From: JBEKSX01 sp049516635
GTDB taxonomy: Bacteria > Bacteroidota > Ignavibacteria > Tepidaquicellales > OLB5
DNA length: 28,993 bases
Reading direction: 5' to 3'
Assembly (NCBI GenBank): GCA_049516635.1
Contig: JBEKSX010000028.1
Location: 1 to 28,993, forward strand
A program made the position numbers and the translations under genes. Every line of letters begins with the position of its first letter. The first letter of the stretch is position 1. Below, piece after piece: positions 15,996 through 24,646 of this stretch. A model generated the notes under the pieces. It saw only the letters and a program-made list of their open reading frames with translations. It did not search any database and was not told the DNA's origin.

Positions 15996-17291
15996 TTATT
16001 CACCTTTTGGTTTCAGGAACCAGAGTTCCCCGATATTTATGGACGCACCTATACCGTATACATTATCTTTGACCAAGCCGTTAGTCGTAGTACCCCTGGT
16101 TTTATAACTGAAGGTCAGATCGAGACTATTGAACATACTCAGTGGTATAGATAATCCGGCATTGATGCCTATCGCATTTATCGAAGTTCCGTTTATTTTA
16201 AGATAATCTTGCGTATAGCTAGCCCCCAGACGATATGACATTCTTTTATATATTGAAGCTTCAAATTTTCTGGAAGGGGTGAATTCCATACCGATCCCCG
16301 CTTTCAGGCTATTTTTTATTTCAGGGGGATGAGTTGTTGTACCTGTTGTATCTGTTACCTGGAAGCTGCTCCAGTTTTGAAAAAACACGTCAGCTGAAAC
16401 AATAAAAAACTGGGAAAATTCATTTGTTAGTCCTATACCGCCGGACCACGGGAGCTTAACTTTACCTGAACCCAAATTATCTATGGAATCAGTATTGGTA
16501 ACTCGTTTAAAATTCCCGCTTAGCTTTGTATAAAGATATCCGGGAGTAGAAAAAAATGCACCGAGCGTCAGGTTGCTGAGTTTTTTTGATTTGAAGAGTT
16601 TATCAAATCCATGGAATAATAAGCCGCTATTTAGATAAACGCCCGAATAGCTTGTTATTATCTGGTTCCTTGTCCCGAAGAGGCTCGAGTTATCAAAATC
16701 AATTTCATTGGTTTTGGTTATGTTTCCAAAAGCATAATTGAATTGTGCTCCGAGGTCCAGAGTTTTGAAGAATTCATAAGAAGCTCCGAAAGAAATTCTT
16801 GAAATCCCTCCGCTGCCGTTATATGTTTGCGTATAATTTTCGCCCAGTGACGAACCTCTTAATATTATATCATAATTTACTAAGGTCATGGTGTTCAATC
16901 CGAGATCTAATATCAATCCTTTAGACGGATTTACAGGAATTGAAAGATTGAACCCGTCAAAACCGGCGTAAGATCTGTTTGAAGTGTAAGTACCATCAGA
17001 TGACCTCGTATTAGCGAAATTAAATTTTGTCGAAAACTTAGTTGTAGGAATCCTTGTCCAGCAGGCCGGGTTGAGCGAATTTGTGTAATTTCCCCCAAGG
17101 GAAATTCCGAGAACCCCCATTGCGTCAGTTCTCATGCTCGAAGAATAATTATAATCTCCGAGTCCGAATATTGAATACACCGAGCCGCCGTTCTTTTCAA
17201 ACTGGCTATAGGATTTACCGGGGAGTAAAACTGAGAGAATGAATATCAGAACCGGAATTTTTTTCATGAAGAAAATATTTTTTGCGCTCAT
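15996..17291 (-). CDS. predicted outer-membrane beta-barrel protein
   Basis: 431 residues. The signal peptide is at MKKIPVLIFILSVLLPG with likely cleavage after SYS. The mature protein has many alternating amphipathic strands with aromatic girdle residues (for example GLILDLGLNTMTLVNYDI, LGAQFNYAFGNIT, FEASIYKRMSYRLGASY) and no enzyme motif. The overall impression is of a FadL/PorV-like barrel, but I cannot place it in a named family. The ATG at 17291 overlaps the upstream lipoprotein stop in an ATGA junction, arguing for translational coupling; a second ATG at 17267 would give a more standard signal peptide. The coupling suggests that the barrel and lipoprotein act together. Confidence 0.75.
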   Translation of the reverse strand: MSAKNIFFMKKIPVLIFILSVLLPGKSYSQFEKNGGSVYSIFGLGDYNYSSSMRTDAMGVLGISLGGNYTNSLNPACWTRIPTTKFSTKFNFANTRSSDGTYTSNRSYAGFDGFNLSIPVNPSKGLILDLGLNTMTLVNYDIILRGSSLGENYTQTYNGSGGISRISFGASYEFFKTLDLGAQFNYAFGNITKTNEIDFDNSSLFGTRNQIITSYSGVYLNSGLLFHGFDKLFKSKKLSNLTLGAFFSTPGYLYTKLSGNFKRVTNTDSIDNLGSGKVKLPWSGGIGLTNEFSQFFIVSADVFFQNWSSFQVTDTTGTTTHPPEIKNSLKAGIGMEFTPSRKFEASIYKRMSYRLGASYTQDYLKINGTSINAIGINAGLSIPLSMFNSLDLTFSYKTRGTTTNGLVKDNVYGIGASINIGELWFLKPKGE

Positions 17292-18505
17292 TTCCCTGTC
17301 CTTGGTGTATATTTAATAATTACTCTCGGCCGTTTTGACGGATCAGAAGCTGTCACATTATAAAATGTAAACAGGTCAAGATTGACGGTTTGATTTTGAG
17401 GAACGATCTCCATGCCCCAGTTTGTCTGCCCCTGCACCCATCTCTGGAAAGGCAAAATAATCCTGAAATAGTATAGTGAACCCGTAGGACTGCCGTAAAA
17501 CGGTACAGTTTCGGTGACTACACCATTTGCTGTATCGGTAATGAAATATGAGATCAGCTGCTGGACCGTTTGGGTAGAAAATTTAGAGTCCGCTGAATCG
17601 AGTGTTAATATAAGCTGTGCATCATTAATAGTGGCATTAGCCGGGATCTTGTTTTCGGTAAATTTTAAAGTCTGTATGTAACTTACCCCAGCCTGCAGAT
17701 GGAAGACTTCTGGAGTTGTTATAAATGTTGTATTGATAAGTGAAACGGTTTGTGATACATCAGAACTGATGGTATCGGTTGTCCCTCCTTTGCTAACGAT
17801 TATTCTTAACAGAGGCTTTAAACCTGAATTATTATTAGCCGAATAAAACGACTTTAGCACAGCGGAAGATGGATTAGGATTCAGCACGATACCGTAATTT
17901 TTCACACCATGGTTCGTATCGGCAGCATATGCAAGCCAGTTCTGAACCAATAAACTATTAAGCGTAATATTGATTGTCTGTGTATCAACCGGAACGCCTG
18001 AATAGCTTCCCTGCAAAACGGTTCCAAATGATGTCGAAGAAACGGAATCATATGTAACCGTACCGTAATTAAGATTTTGTTCTACTGTATAAATATTGAA
18101 CGATATATTTCCGAACGAATCGGATGGTGTTGAAGGAAAATAGTAATTGTTATACTTCAGCTGAAGGATAGCGGAATATACAACTGCACTATCAAATGCA
18201 GTACTGAGACTTGTGAATTTAATGAGCGCTTTAGAATTATAATTTCCCGATATACCAACTATCAAGTTCGTAGAACCTGAAGTATTGACAGCTTTACGGA
18301 GATTTATCGAAGTGAACTGCATCGTGTCAATATATGAATCAAATACTCTAATACCTGCTGTATCACCTGGAGGCAAAAAATTCTTCCCGAGTGAAGTTGG
18401 ATTATCAGCACATCCTGATACTTGCAAAATATAATAGGCTAAAGCATATGCAAAAACAAAATAGAAGAAGTATCTTCTATTCCAGCAAGACATTCTAAAG
18501 GTCAT
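17288..18505 (-). CDS. DUF4270-like lipoprotein with two beta-sandwich modules
   Basis: 405 residues. An N-terminal hydrophobic segment ends in a lipobox, VSGC, with Cys32 as the lipidation site, followed by ADNPTSLGKNFLPP. That layout (Cys, Asp, Pro, Leu-Gly, Leu-Pro) recalls the DUF4270 lipoproteins of Bacteroidota. Two DNRLRE-like segments follow: about 90-235 (ALIKFTSLS, YSAILQLKYNNYY, NYGIVLNPNP, LKPLLRIIVS) and about 290-402 (INDAQLILTLDS, RWVQGQTNWGMEIV, KRPRVIIKYTP). Function is unknown. The start at 18505 overlaps gmhB by 11 nt; an alternative ATG at 18493 lies 1 nt after the gmhB stop. The barrel gene downstream overlaps by 4 nt. Confidence 0.75.
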   Translation of the reverse strand: MTFRMSCWNRRYFFYFVFAYALAYYILQVSGCADNPTSLGKNFLPPGDTAGIRVFDSYIDTMQFTSINLRKAVNTSGSTNLIVGISGNYNSKALIKFTSLSTAFDSAVVYSAILQLKYNNYYFPSTPSDSFGNISFNIYTVEQNLNYGTVTYDSVSSTSFGTVLQGSYSGVPVDTQTINITLNSLLVQNWLAYAADTNHGVKNYGIVLNPNPSSAVLKSFYSANNNSGLKPLLRIIVSKGGTTDTISSDVSQTVSLINTTFITTPEVFHLQAGVSYIQTLKFTENKIPANATINDAQLILTLDSADSKFSTQTVQQLISYFITDTANGVVTETVPFYGSPTGSLYYFRIILPFQRWVQGQTNWGMEIVPQNQTVNLDLFTFYNVTASDPSKRPRVIIKYTPRTGK

Positions 18506-19115
18506 ATTTTTCTATAAATTTAACAGCTTCAAGTAAATTTTCAGCAATAAAGTCAATTTTTAATCTTTCATCAAGACATTTCCTGTATGCCATTTTCCCG
18601 TAACCGGTAAGTACAAGGATCTTCTTTAGCCCGGCATTATCTCCGCATTTCATATCTGAATATGAATCTCCTATCATAAATGAACGTGAAAGATCTATAT
18701 TGTATTTTTCTTTTGCCTGAATAACCATTCCTATATCCGGTTTTCGGCATGAACTATCTTTTTTGTATTTTTCGATAATGCCATCAACATGGTACGGGCA
18801 GAAAAAACTGTCATCTATTATAGCTCTGGAATCTGAGGTGAGAAGCATTTTCTGCATCTTAAGGTTTATTCTGTCCAATTCCTCTTCCGTAAGCCACCCT
18901 CGTGCTATTGCAGATTGGTTTGTAATAATGATAGTCATAAAACCGGCTTTTTTTGCTAGTGATATAGCCGAAGCCGAACCATCGATAAGCTCTACCTGTT
19001 TCTCGTTGATCAAGTATCCTAGTTCATCATCGTTTTGCCCGGCCATTTCTTTTAAAATAGTACCGTCCCTGTCCATGAAAACAGCTTTAATAAGTGTGAT
19101 CGATCCGTTTGTCAA
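18495..19115 (-). CDS. gmhB: HAD-IIIA phosphatase, GmhB-like
   Basis: Probably removes the 7-phosphate of heptose 1,7-bisphosphate in ADP-heptose synthesis for LPS. 206 residues. The HAD nucleophile motif DRDGT is at 15-19 with Asp15 and Asp17; ITNQS at 64-68; CRKPDIGM from 123 with the catalytic Lys; GDSYSDM from 149. The zinc loop of canonical GmhB (Cys-x-His ... Cys-x-Cys) is incomplete here: Cys106 and Cys123 remain, but the His position is Tyr108 (with His109 next to it) and the first Cys of the pair is Ser121. The start is TTG at 19115; the next Met (14) is already at the nucleophile motif. A related sugar-phosphate phosphatase is possible. Confidence 0.78.
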   Translation of the reverse strand: MTNGSITLIKAVFMDRDGTILKEMAGQNDDELGYLINEKQVELIDGSASAISLAKKAGFMTIIITNQSAIARGWLTEEELDRINLKMQKMLLTSDSRAIIDDSFFCPYHVDGIIEKYKKDSSCRKPDIGMVIQAKEKYNIDLSRSFMIGDSYSDMKCGDNAGLKKILVLTGYGKMAYRKCLDERLKIDFIAENLLEAVKFIEKYDL

Positions 19116-19199
19116 ATGCCGGGGAATTTAAATTTATTAAAATTAGGTTTACATAGCGGGGATCAAGCAAAGGGGCTTTTAATCTCACGATGTATATCT

Positions 19200-20687
19200 T
19201 CACGCTTTCTCTTTTTTGATCAATGATTTATACAGTTCGATATATTTTTTTGCTGAAACCTCCCAGGAGAAATCGTATGCCATAGCCTGCTTTATAAGCT
19301 TGTTCCACTCTTCGCGGTTTTTATAGAGTCTCAGCGCACGTTTGATCGCAGTTATTAATGCACTTGGTTCATATTTGTCAAAGAGAAATCCGTTGCCATT
19401 AGCATTTTTATATTCGATAATTGTATCCGCTAATCCGCCTGTGGCTCGTACAACAGGAATTGTTCCGTATTTCAAGCTGTACATCTGGTTCAAGCCGCAT
19501 GGTTCATATTTGGATGGCATCAGGAAGATATCGCTCCCTGCTTCGATCAGATGGGCAATCTCTTCCGAAAAACCGAGATAAAGACCGATCTTCTTAGGAA
19601 ATTTCTTTTTAAAACCTTCAAACATTTTGTGATAAGCTTTATCCCCGGTTCCCAGAACTACCAGCTGTATGTTTTCTTTCATCAAGTCTTTCATGACGGC
19701 TTCTATCAGGTCAAAACCTTTTTGTATCGTAAGACGTGAAATTATTCCTATGACCGGTATATCAGGGTCATATGTAAGATTAAAATGTTTGCAGAGAGCT
19801 TTTTTATTTTCTCTTTTTAGCGGAAGCTCCTTAGAACTGTACCTGAACGGTATCAACCTGTCTTTTTCAGGATTCCATACCGTATAATCGACGCCATTCA
19901 ATATGCCGAATAGATCTTTTTTTCTTTTTTTGAGAATTCCTTCAAAACCATAGCCGTACTCGTTGGAGGTGGTAATCTCCTGTGCATATTTTTCGCTTAC
20001 AGTAGTAATGATATCTGAGAACATAAGTCCCGCTTTGAGGAAACTGAATTTTCCGTAATATTCCACACCCTCTTCATTAAAAATATTATCAGGAAGTCCC
20101 GATTTATAGAAAGATTTATCCGGGAATATTCCCTGGTAAGCAATATTATGAATCGTAAATACACTGCGTACTGAATTAAGCAGGGGATCTTTACTGTGAA
20201 TGGTTTTCAGATAAGCAGGTATCAACCCGGTTTGCCAGTCATTGCAGTGTACAATGTCCGGCTTCCAGCCGAGTAGACCGAGAACCTGCACGACAGCCCT
20301 GTTATAAAAAATAAACCTTTCGTCATTGTTCGCATAATCCTTACCTGTTTTAGCGTCCATATAGGGACTATTCTTTCCGAAAAATTCGTCATTCTCGAGA
20401 AGAAACACCTGAACTTTGCCTTTGGGAGATATGATAAACGAGGATTTTATGTTGCATTTTGCTATTCTATCACCGACAGGAACATCGATTCCCGTTAATC
20501 TTTTTATTTCGTAGATCCTCAATTTTCGTTCATCCAGCCCGCCGTATTTGGGAGTAATGATCCTGACCGCATGCCCGAGAGCATTAAGTTCCTGCGGAAG
20601 TGAGTTGGAAACGTCGGCTAAACCACCGGTCTTAGAATATGGCGTAACTTCGCTTGTGCAAAATAAAATGTTTAATCCTTTAGGCAT
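19200..20687 (-). CDS. glgA: glycogen/starch synthase (GT5)
   Basis: Elongates alpha-1,4-glucan from a nucleotide-glucose donor. 495 residues, standard length. The N-terminal donor-binding signature KTGGLADV (Lys19) follows FCTSEVTPYS, with HCNDWQTGLIPAYLK, TIHNIAYQG, IISRLTIQKGFDLI and, near the C-terminus, MPSKYEPCGLNQMYSLKYGTIPVVRATGGL with the catalytic Glu. No other glycogen genes (glgB, glgC, glgP) lie in the window. It heads the minus-strand run and has a promoter at 20704-20734. The link glgA to a DUF4270-like lipoprotein recalls Bacteroidota gene order (from memory). Confidence 0.95.
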   Translation of the reverse strand: MPKGLNILFCTSEVTPYSKTGGLADVSNSLPQELNALGHAVRIITPKYGGLDERKLRIYEIKRLTGIDVPVGDRIAKCNIKSSFIISPKGKVQVFLLENDEFFGKNSPYMDAKTGKDYANNDERFIFYNRAVVQVLGLLGWKPDIVHCNDWQTGLIPAYLKTIHSKDPLLNSVRSVFTIHNIAYQGIFPDKSFYKSGLPDNIFNEEGVEYYGKFSFLKAGLMFSDIITTVSEKYAQEITTSNEYGYGFEGILKKRKKDLFGILNGVDYTVWNPEKDRLIPFRYSSKELPLKRENKKALCKHFNLTYDPDIPVIGIISRLTIQKGFDLIEAVMKDLMKENIQLVVLGTGDKAYHKMFEGFKKKFPKKIGLYLGFSEEIAHLIEAGSDIFLMPSKYEPCGLNQMYSLKYGTIPVVRATGGLADTIIEYKNANGNGFLFDKYEPSALITAIKRALRLYKNREEWNKLIKQAMAYDFSWEVSAKKYIELYKSLIKKEKA

Positions 20688-20703
20688 AATTTTATAATTT
20701 TAA

Positions 20704-20734
20704 CAAAATTATCGATTTGTGTTTTTATAAGCAA
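20704..20734 (-). promoter_or_regulatory. Bacteroidota-type promoter for glgA and downstream genes
   Basis: Minus strand: TTG (20734-20732), 20 nt, then TAATTTTG (20711-20704), an exact TAnnTTTG match, ending 16 nt before the glgA ATG. It lies back-to-back with the aspS promoter, which has the same 20-nt spacing. Confidence 0.65.
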
Positions 20735-20780
20735 TGAAATAAAAATTGGGTATTTTACATAACATTCTTCAATTCTATCA

Positions 20781-20811
20781 TTGTTTCACAAAAAGCTATA
20801 AATTATCTTTA
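20781..20811 (+). promoter_or_regulatory. Bacteroidota-type promoter for aspS
   Basis: TTG (20781-20783), 20 nt, TATCTTTA (20804-20811; 7 of 8 matches to TAnnTTTG), ending 7 nt before the aspS ATG. The transcript would have almost no leader, and there is no Shine-Dalgarno sequence. Confidence 0.6.
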
Positions 20812-20818
20812 TAATTCT

Positions 20819-22600
20819 ATGAAATTTAATAAAAGGACACATAACTGCGGGCAATTATCTGCTTCAGATATAGGTAAATTTGTCACACTTAACGGATGGG
20901 CATCTCAGATACGCGATCTTGGAGGAATCATTTTTGTGAATCTCCGGGACCGGTACGGGGTTACACAGCTTACTTTTAATCCTGACAATAAATCAACCTA
21001 CTCATTGGCGAAAGAACTGAAAAATGAATTTGTCATTTCAGCATCCGGAACTATACAGAAGAGAAGCAATTCGAATCCATCAATGAAAACCGGTGAGATA
21101 GAGGTATTGGTCACTGAAGCAGAGATATTGAGCAGATCGGATGTCCCACCATTCGTGGTTGGAGGTGAAATCACTTCTAATGAAGATCTCAGACTAAAAT
21201 ACCGTTATTTAGACCTGAGAAATGATTTTCTCAAAGATAATCTGATTCTAAGAAATGAAGTGACACAGGTAGTGCATGATTATTTTCACAAACGGGGATT
21301 CATAGAAATTGAAACTCCAGTCCTGATGAAATCCACACCTGAGGGAGCACGGGATTACCTTGTTCCATCAAGGATACATCATGGGAAATTCTATGCTCTT
21401 CCCCAGTCTCCGCAAACGTACAAGCAAATATTGATGATAGCAGGCTTTGATAAATATGTGCAACTTTGCAAATGTTTCAGGGATGAAGACCTTAGAGCAG
21501 ACAGGCAGCCTGAATTCACCCAGATTGACCTCGAGATGAGCTTTGTGACACAGGAAGATGTGTTCGAAGTAGTAGAAGGATGTATGAAGGAGATATGGCA
21601 AAAGATCAAAGGGATAGAACTTAATACACCTTTCAGGAAACTGACCCATGATGAAGTGTTATCTGCTTACGGTATTGATAAACCTGACCTAAGGTACGGA
21701 ATGAAAATAATCGAGATAACAGATGAATTGAGAAGTTCTGAATTTAAGGTCTTTAGCGATGCGATAAACAGCGGAGGAATTGCTGCGGGGATAAAACTAA
21801 TCCGGACAGACCTCTCCAGGAAGAAATTAGACGAACAGATGGAGTTTGCAAGATCAATGGGATTCGGCGGACTCGCACACATTAAGGTGACAAATAACGA
21901 GATCAGTTCTTCATTCAAGAAATATGTAAGTGAAGAGACATTAGATAAGATAGTTAGTAAATTTTCCGAAGATGGAAACAGGGAAGGAACGATATTCATT
22001 CTTTCAGGTGAAAAGAAAAAAGTCTGTGAATCTCTGGGTAAGGTAAGAATAAAATTAGCGGAAGAATATTTATCGGATGAAATAAAAAATAAATATGAAT
22101 TTCTCTGGGTAACGGATTTTCCGCTCGTTACATGGGATGAAAAAGAGAACAGATTCGCTGCAGAACATCACCCTTTCACTTCACCTAAAGAGGAGTTTAT
22201 GCCTTTGCTTGACAGCACGGATAAAGATGAGATAAAAAAGATAAAAGCAGATTGTTATGACCTTGTCCTTAACGGAAGCGAACTTGGTTCCGGCAGCATC
22301 AGGATACACAAGAGCGATATACAATCGAAGGTATTTAAGATAATCGGACTTTCGGATGAAGAGGCGAAAGAAAAGTTTGGCTTCCTGCTGGAAGCATTCA
22401 GGTATGGTGCACCGCCCCATGGAGGAGCAGCATTCGGATTCGATAGGATAGTGGCATTGCTTGACGGACAAACCTCAATCAAGGATTTTATTGCGTTTCC
22501 GAAGACTACCAATGCTATGAGCCTAATGGACGGCTCACCTGGTAAAGTGGATGATAAGCAGCTGGATGAGCTGGGAATTAAGATTGCGGATAATAAATAA
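20819..22600 (+). CDS. aspS: aspartyl-tRNA synthetase
   Basis: Class II synthetase of the bacterial type with the GAD insertion. 593 residues. The N-terminal anticodon-binding OB fold has VTLNGWASQIRDLGGIIFVNLRDRYG. The class II motif 2 region reads FRDEDLRADRQPEFTQIDLEM and motif 3 GAPPHGGAAFGFDRIVALL. The residue equivalent to E. coli Leu30 is Leu34; non-discriminating bacterial enzymes often carry His there (from memory). This hints that the enzyme charges only tRNA-Asp. The macro-domain gene follows after 33 nt. Transcription is probably from its own promoter at 20781-20811. Confidence 0.97.
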   Translation: MKFNKRTHNCGQLSASDIGKFVTLNGWASQIRDLGGIIFVNLRDRYGVTQLTFNPDNKSTYSLAKELKNEFVISASGTIQKRSNSNPSMKTGEIEVLVTEAEILSRSDVPPFVVGGEITSNEDLRLKYRYLDLRNDFLKDNLILRNEVTQVVHDYFHKRGFIEIETPVLMKSTPEGARDYLVPSRIHHGKFYALPQSPQTYKQILMIAGFDKYVQLCKCFRDEDLRADRQPEFTQIDLEMSFVTQEDVFEVVEGCMKEIWQKIKGIELNTPFRKLTHDEVLSAYGIDKPDLRYGMKIIEITDELRSSEFKVFSDAINSGGIAAGIKLIRTDLSRKKLDEQMEFARSMGFGGLAHIKVTNNEISSSFKKYVSEETLDKIVSKFSEDGNREGTIFILSGEKKKVCESLGKVRIKLAEEYLSDEIKNKYEFLWVTDFPLVTWDEKENRFAAEHHPFTSPKEEFMPLLDSTDKDEIKKIKADCYDLVLNGSELGSGSIRIHKSDIQSKVFKIIGLSDEEAKEKFGFLLEAFRYGAPPHGGAAFGFDRIVALLDGQTSIKDFIAFPKTTNAMSLMDGSPGKVDDKQLDELGIKIADNK

Positions 22601-22633
22601 GCAATTTTTTTAGATTTTAATTTTCATAAATAT

Positions 22634-23284
22634 ATGGCATACAAAATTCATAATACAGAAGTTGAAATTATAAAAGGCGATATAACGTTGCTTGATGTTG
22701 AAGCGATCGTTAATCCGGCAAACAATTATTTAATTCACGGCGGGGGATTAGCTGCTGCGATAGTTCATAGAGGCGGACAGATAATACAGCAGGAATCAAA
22801 GAAGATAGGGTTTGTGCCAACAGGGAGTGCCGTTATAACTCAGGGCGGACATTTGAAAGCCAAACATGTTATCCATGCTGTCGGGCCGCATTATAAGGAC
22901 GGCAGGTCAGGAGAAGCAGAAAAGCTTGCAAGCGCGGTTAAAACTTCGCTTGATATTGCAGACAAGAAAAAATTGAAATCGATTGCTCTACCGGCGATAA
23001 GTTCAGGTATATACGGTTACCCTATTCAGGAAAGTTCTAAGGTCATTGTTGACTCAATTGCAGATTTCCTGAAAACAAAGGAAAAAGAGAAGATTGAAAC
23101 CACACTGGAAAAAGTGGTTTTATGCCTTTATGATGATGCAGCCTATAACGAATTTGAGAAACAAATTAAGGTACTGCCTTCAGAATCTGCTAAAGCTGAG
23201 ACCAAACGCGTAAAAAAAGAATCAAAGCCAAAAGCAGAATCTAAAACAAAAAAAATTGTCAAATCAAAAACGAAAAAAGAATAA
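22634..23284 (+). CDS. macro-domain protein with lysine-rich C-terminal tail
   Basis: Binds, and perhaps hydrolyses, ADP-ribose or O-acetyl-ADP-ribose derivatives. 216 residues. The macro domain occupies about 1-180: KGDIT (14-18), IVNPANNYLIHGGGLAAAI with the ADP-ribose loop, HAVGP (81-85) and the phosphate loop SSGIYGYP (123-130). The set resembles the AF1521/YmdB-type fold. The last 34 residues are low-complexity with 14 Lys or Arg, two Pro-flanked or Ala-rich KxK repeats and no predicted fold, like nucleic-acid-binding tails of bacterial histone-like proteins. Spacing is 33 nt after aspS and 30 nt before ahcY, so it is likely part of an aspS-macro-ahcY unit. Confidence 0.9.
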   Translation: MAYKIHNTEVEIIKGDITLLDVEAIVNPANNYLIHGGGLAAAIVHRGGQIIQQESKKIGFVPTGSAVITQGGHLKAKHVIHAVGPHYKDGRSGEAEKLASAVKTSLDIADKKKLKSIALPAISSGIYGYPIQESSKVIVDSIADFLKTKEKEKIETTLEKVVLCLYDDAAYNEFEKQIKVLPSESAKAETKRVKKESKPKAESKTKKIVKSKTKKE

Positions 23285-23314
23285 TTAATATATTAACACT
23301 ATAGGAGAATTATA

Positions 23315-24643
23315 ATGTTACCGAATAACATGACACAAACAGCAGTAGGACAGGATTTTAAAGTAAAAGATCTCTCATTGGCAGAATGGGGTCGCAAGGA
23401 AATACGTCTCGCAGAAGCAGAAATGCCGGGTCTTATGGCTATCCGAGAGGAATACAAAAAAACTAAACCTCTTAAAGGTGCCAGGATCGCTGGATGCCTG
23501 CATATGACAATTCAGACCGCCGTTCTTATAGAAACCTTGATAGATCTGGGAGCGGAAGTTAGATGGTCTTCGTGCAACATTTTTTCTGCGCAGGACCATG
23601 CAGCGGCTGCTATTGCAGTAAAAGGAATTCCTGTATTTGCATGGAAGGGTGAGACAGAGGAAGAATACAACTGGTGTATCGAACAAACATTATTCTTCGG
23701 ACCTGACAAGAAACCGCTCAATATGATACTGGATGACGGCGGAGATCTTACTTTAACAATTTTTGAGCACTTTTCCGAGCTTATACACGATATCAAAGGA
23801 ATTTCAGAAGAAACCACCACGGGTGTTCATAGATTGTATGAGAGAATGAAGAACGGGACCTTGCCTATTCCGGCATTCAATGTTAATGATTCGGTGACGA
23901 AATCAAAGTTCGATAATAAATACGGCTGCCGTGAATCGCTCGTAGATGCTATCAGACGCGCTACCGATGTAATGTTATCGGGGAAAATCGCTGTAGTTGC
24001 GGGTTATGGTGATGTAGGAAAGGGTTCGACCCAATCATTAAGAGGTGCAAACGCAAGGGTTCTCGTTACCGAGATAGATCCGATATGCGCTCTCCAGGCA
24101 GCTATGGAAGGTTTTGAAGTGGTAACGATGGATGATGCCGCGCTGATCGCTGATATTTTTGTTACTGCAACAGGCTGCTGCAAGATAGTTACTGAAAGAC
24201 ATTTTAAGAAGATGAAAGATAAAGCCATCGTTTGCAACATAGGTCATTTCGATCATGAGATAGATATGGCGTGGCTGAACGAACATTACGGCAAAACCAA
24301 AATAAACATTAAACCACAGGTAGACATATATAATGTTGATGGCAAGGAAATCATCGTTTTAGCCGAGGGACGGCTTGTAAATCTGGGATGCGCTATGGGA
24401 CACCCTTCATTCGTTATGTCAAACTCTTTCTCGAACCAGGTGCTAGCCCAGATAGAACTTTGGAACCACAGCGATAAATATGAGAATAAAGTATACGTGC
24501 TCCCGAAACATCTTGATGAAAAAGTTGCACGTCTCCATCTTGCTAAGATTGGTGCCAAACTTGAGGAGCTTACTCAGGAACAAGCTGATTATACAGGAAT
24601 AAAAAAAGAAGGTCCCTATAAATCCGATATGTACCGTTATTAA
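23315..24643 (+). CDS. ahcY: adenosylhomocysteinase
   Basis: NAD-dependent hydrolysis of S-adenosylhomocysteine to adenosine and homocysteine, which relieves product inhibition of methyltransferases. 442 residues. His63 in GCLHMT, SSCNIFSAQDHAAAAI (86-100), DDGGD (140-144), Lys196 and Asp200 in SVTKSKFDNKYG, the NAD-binding GYGDVGKG (230-237), and the C-terminal KSDMYRY are all present. It has the best Shine-Dalgarno sequence in the window: AGGAG at 23303-23307, 7 nt before the ATG. The leader between the macro gene and this one is too short for an SAH riboswitch. Confidence 0.97.
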   Translation: MLPNNMTQTAVGQDFKVKDLSLAEWGRKEIRLAEAEMPGLMAIREEYKKTKPLKGARIAGCLHMTIQTAVLIETLIDLGAEVRWSSCNIFSAQDHAAAAIAVKGIPVFAWKGETEEEYNWCIEQTLFFGPDKKPLNMILDDGGDLTLTIFEHFSELIHDIKGISEETTTGVHRLYERMKNGTLPIPAFNVNDSVTKSKFDNKYGCRESLVDAIRRATDVMLSGKIAVVAGYGDVGKGSTQSLRGANARVLVTEIDPICALQAAMEGFEVVTMDDAALIADIFVTATGCCKIVTERHFKKMKDKAIVCNIGHFDHEIDMAWLNEHYGKTKINIKPQVDIYNVDGKEIIVLAEGRLVNLGCAMGHPSFVMSNSFSNQVLAQIELWNHSDKYENKVYVLPKHLDEKVARLHLAKIGAKLEELTQEQADYTGIKKEGPYKSDMYRY

Positions 24644-24646
24644 TGA

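Noticed and set aside
23285..23314. SAH riboswitch upstream of ahcY
   Set aside because: Only 30 nt separate the genes, too short for any known SAH aptamer; only the Shine-Dalgarno sequence is present.
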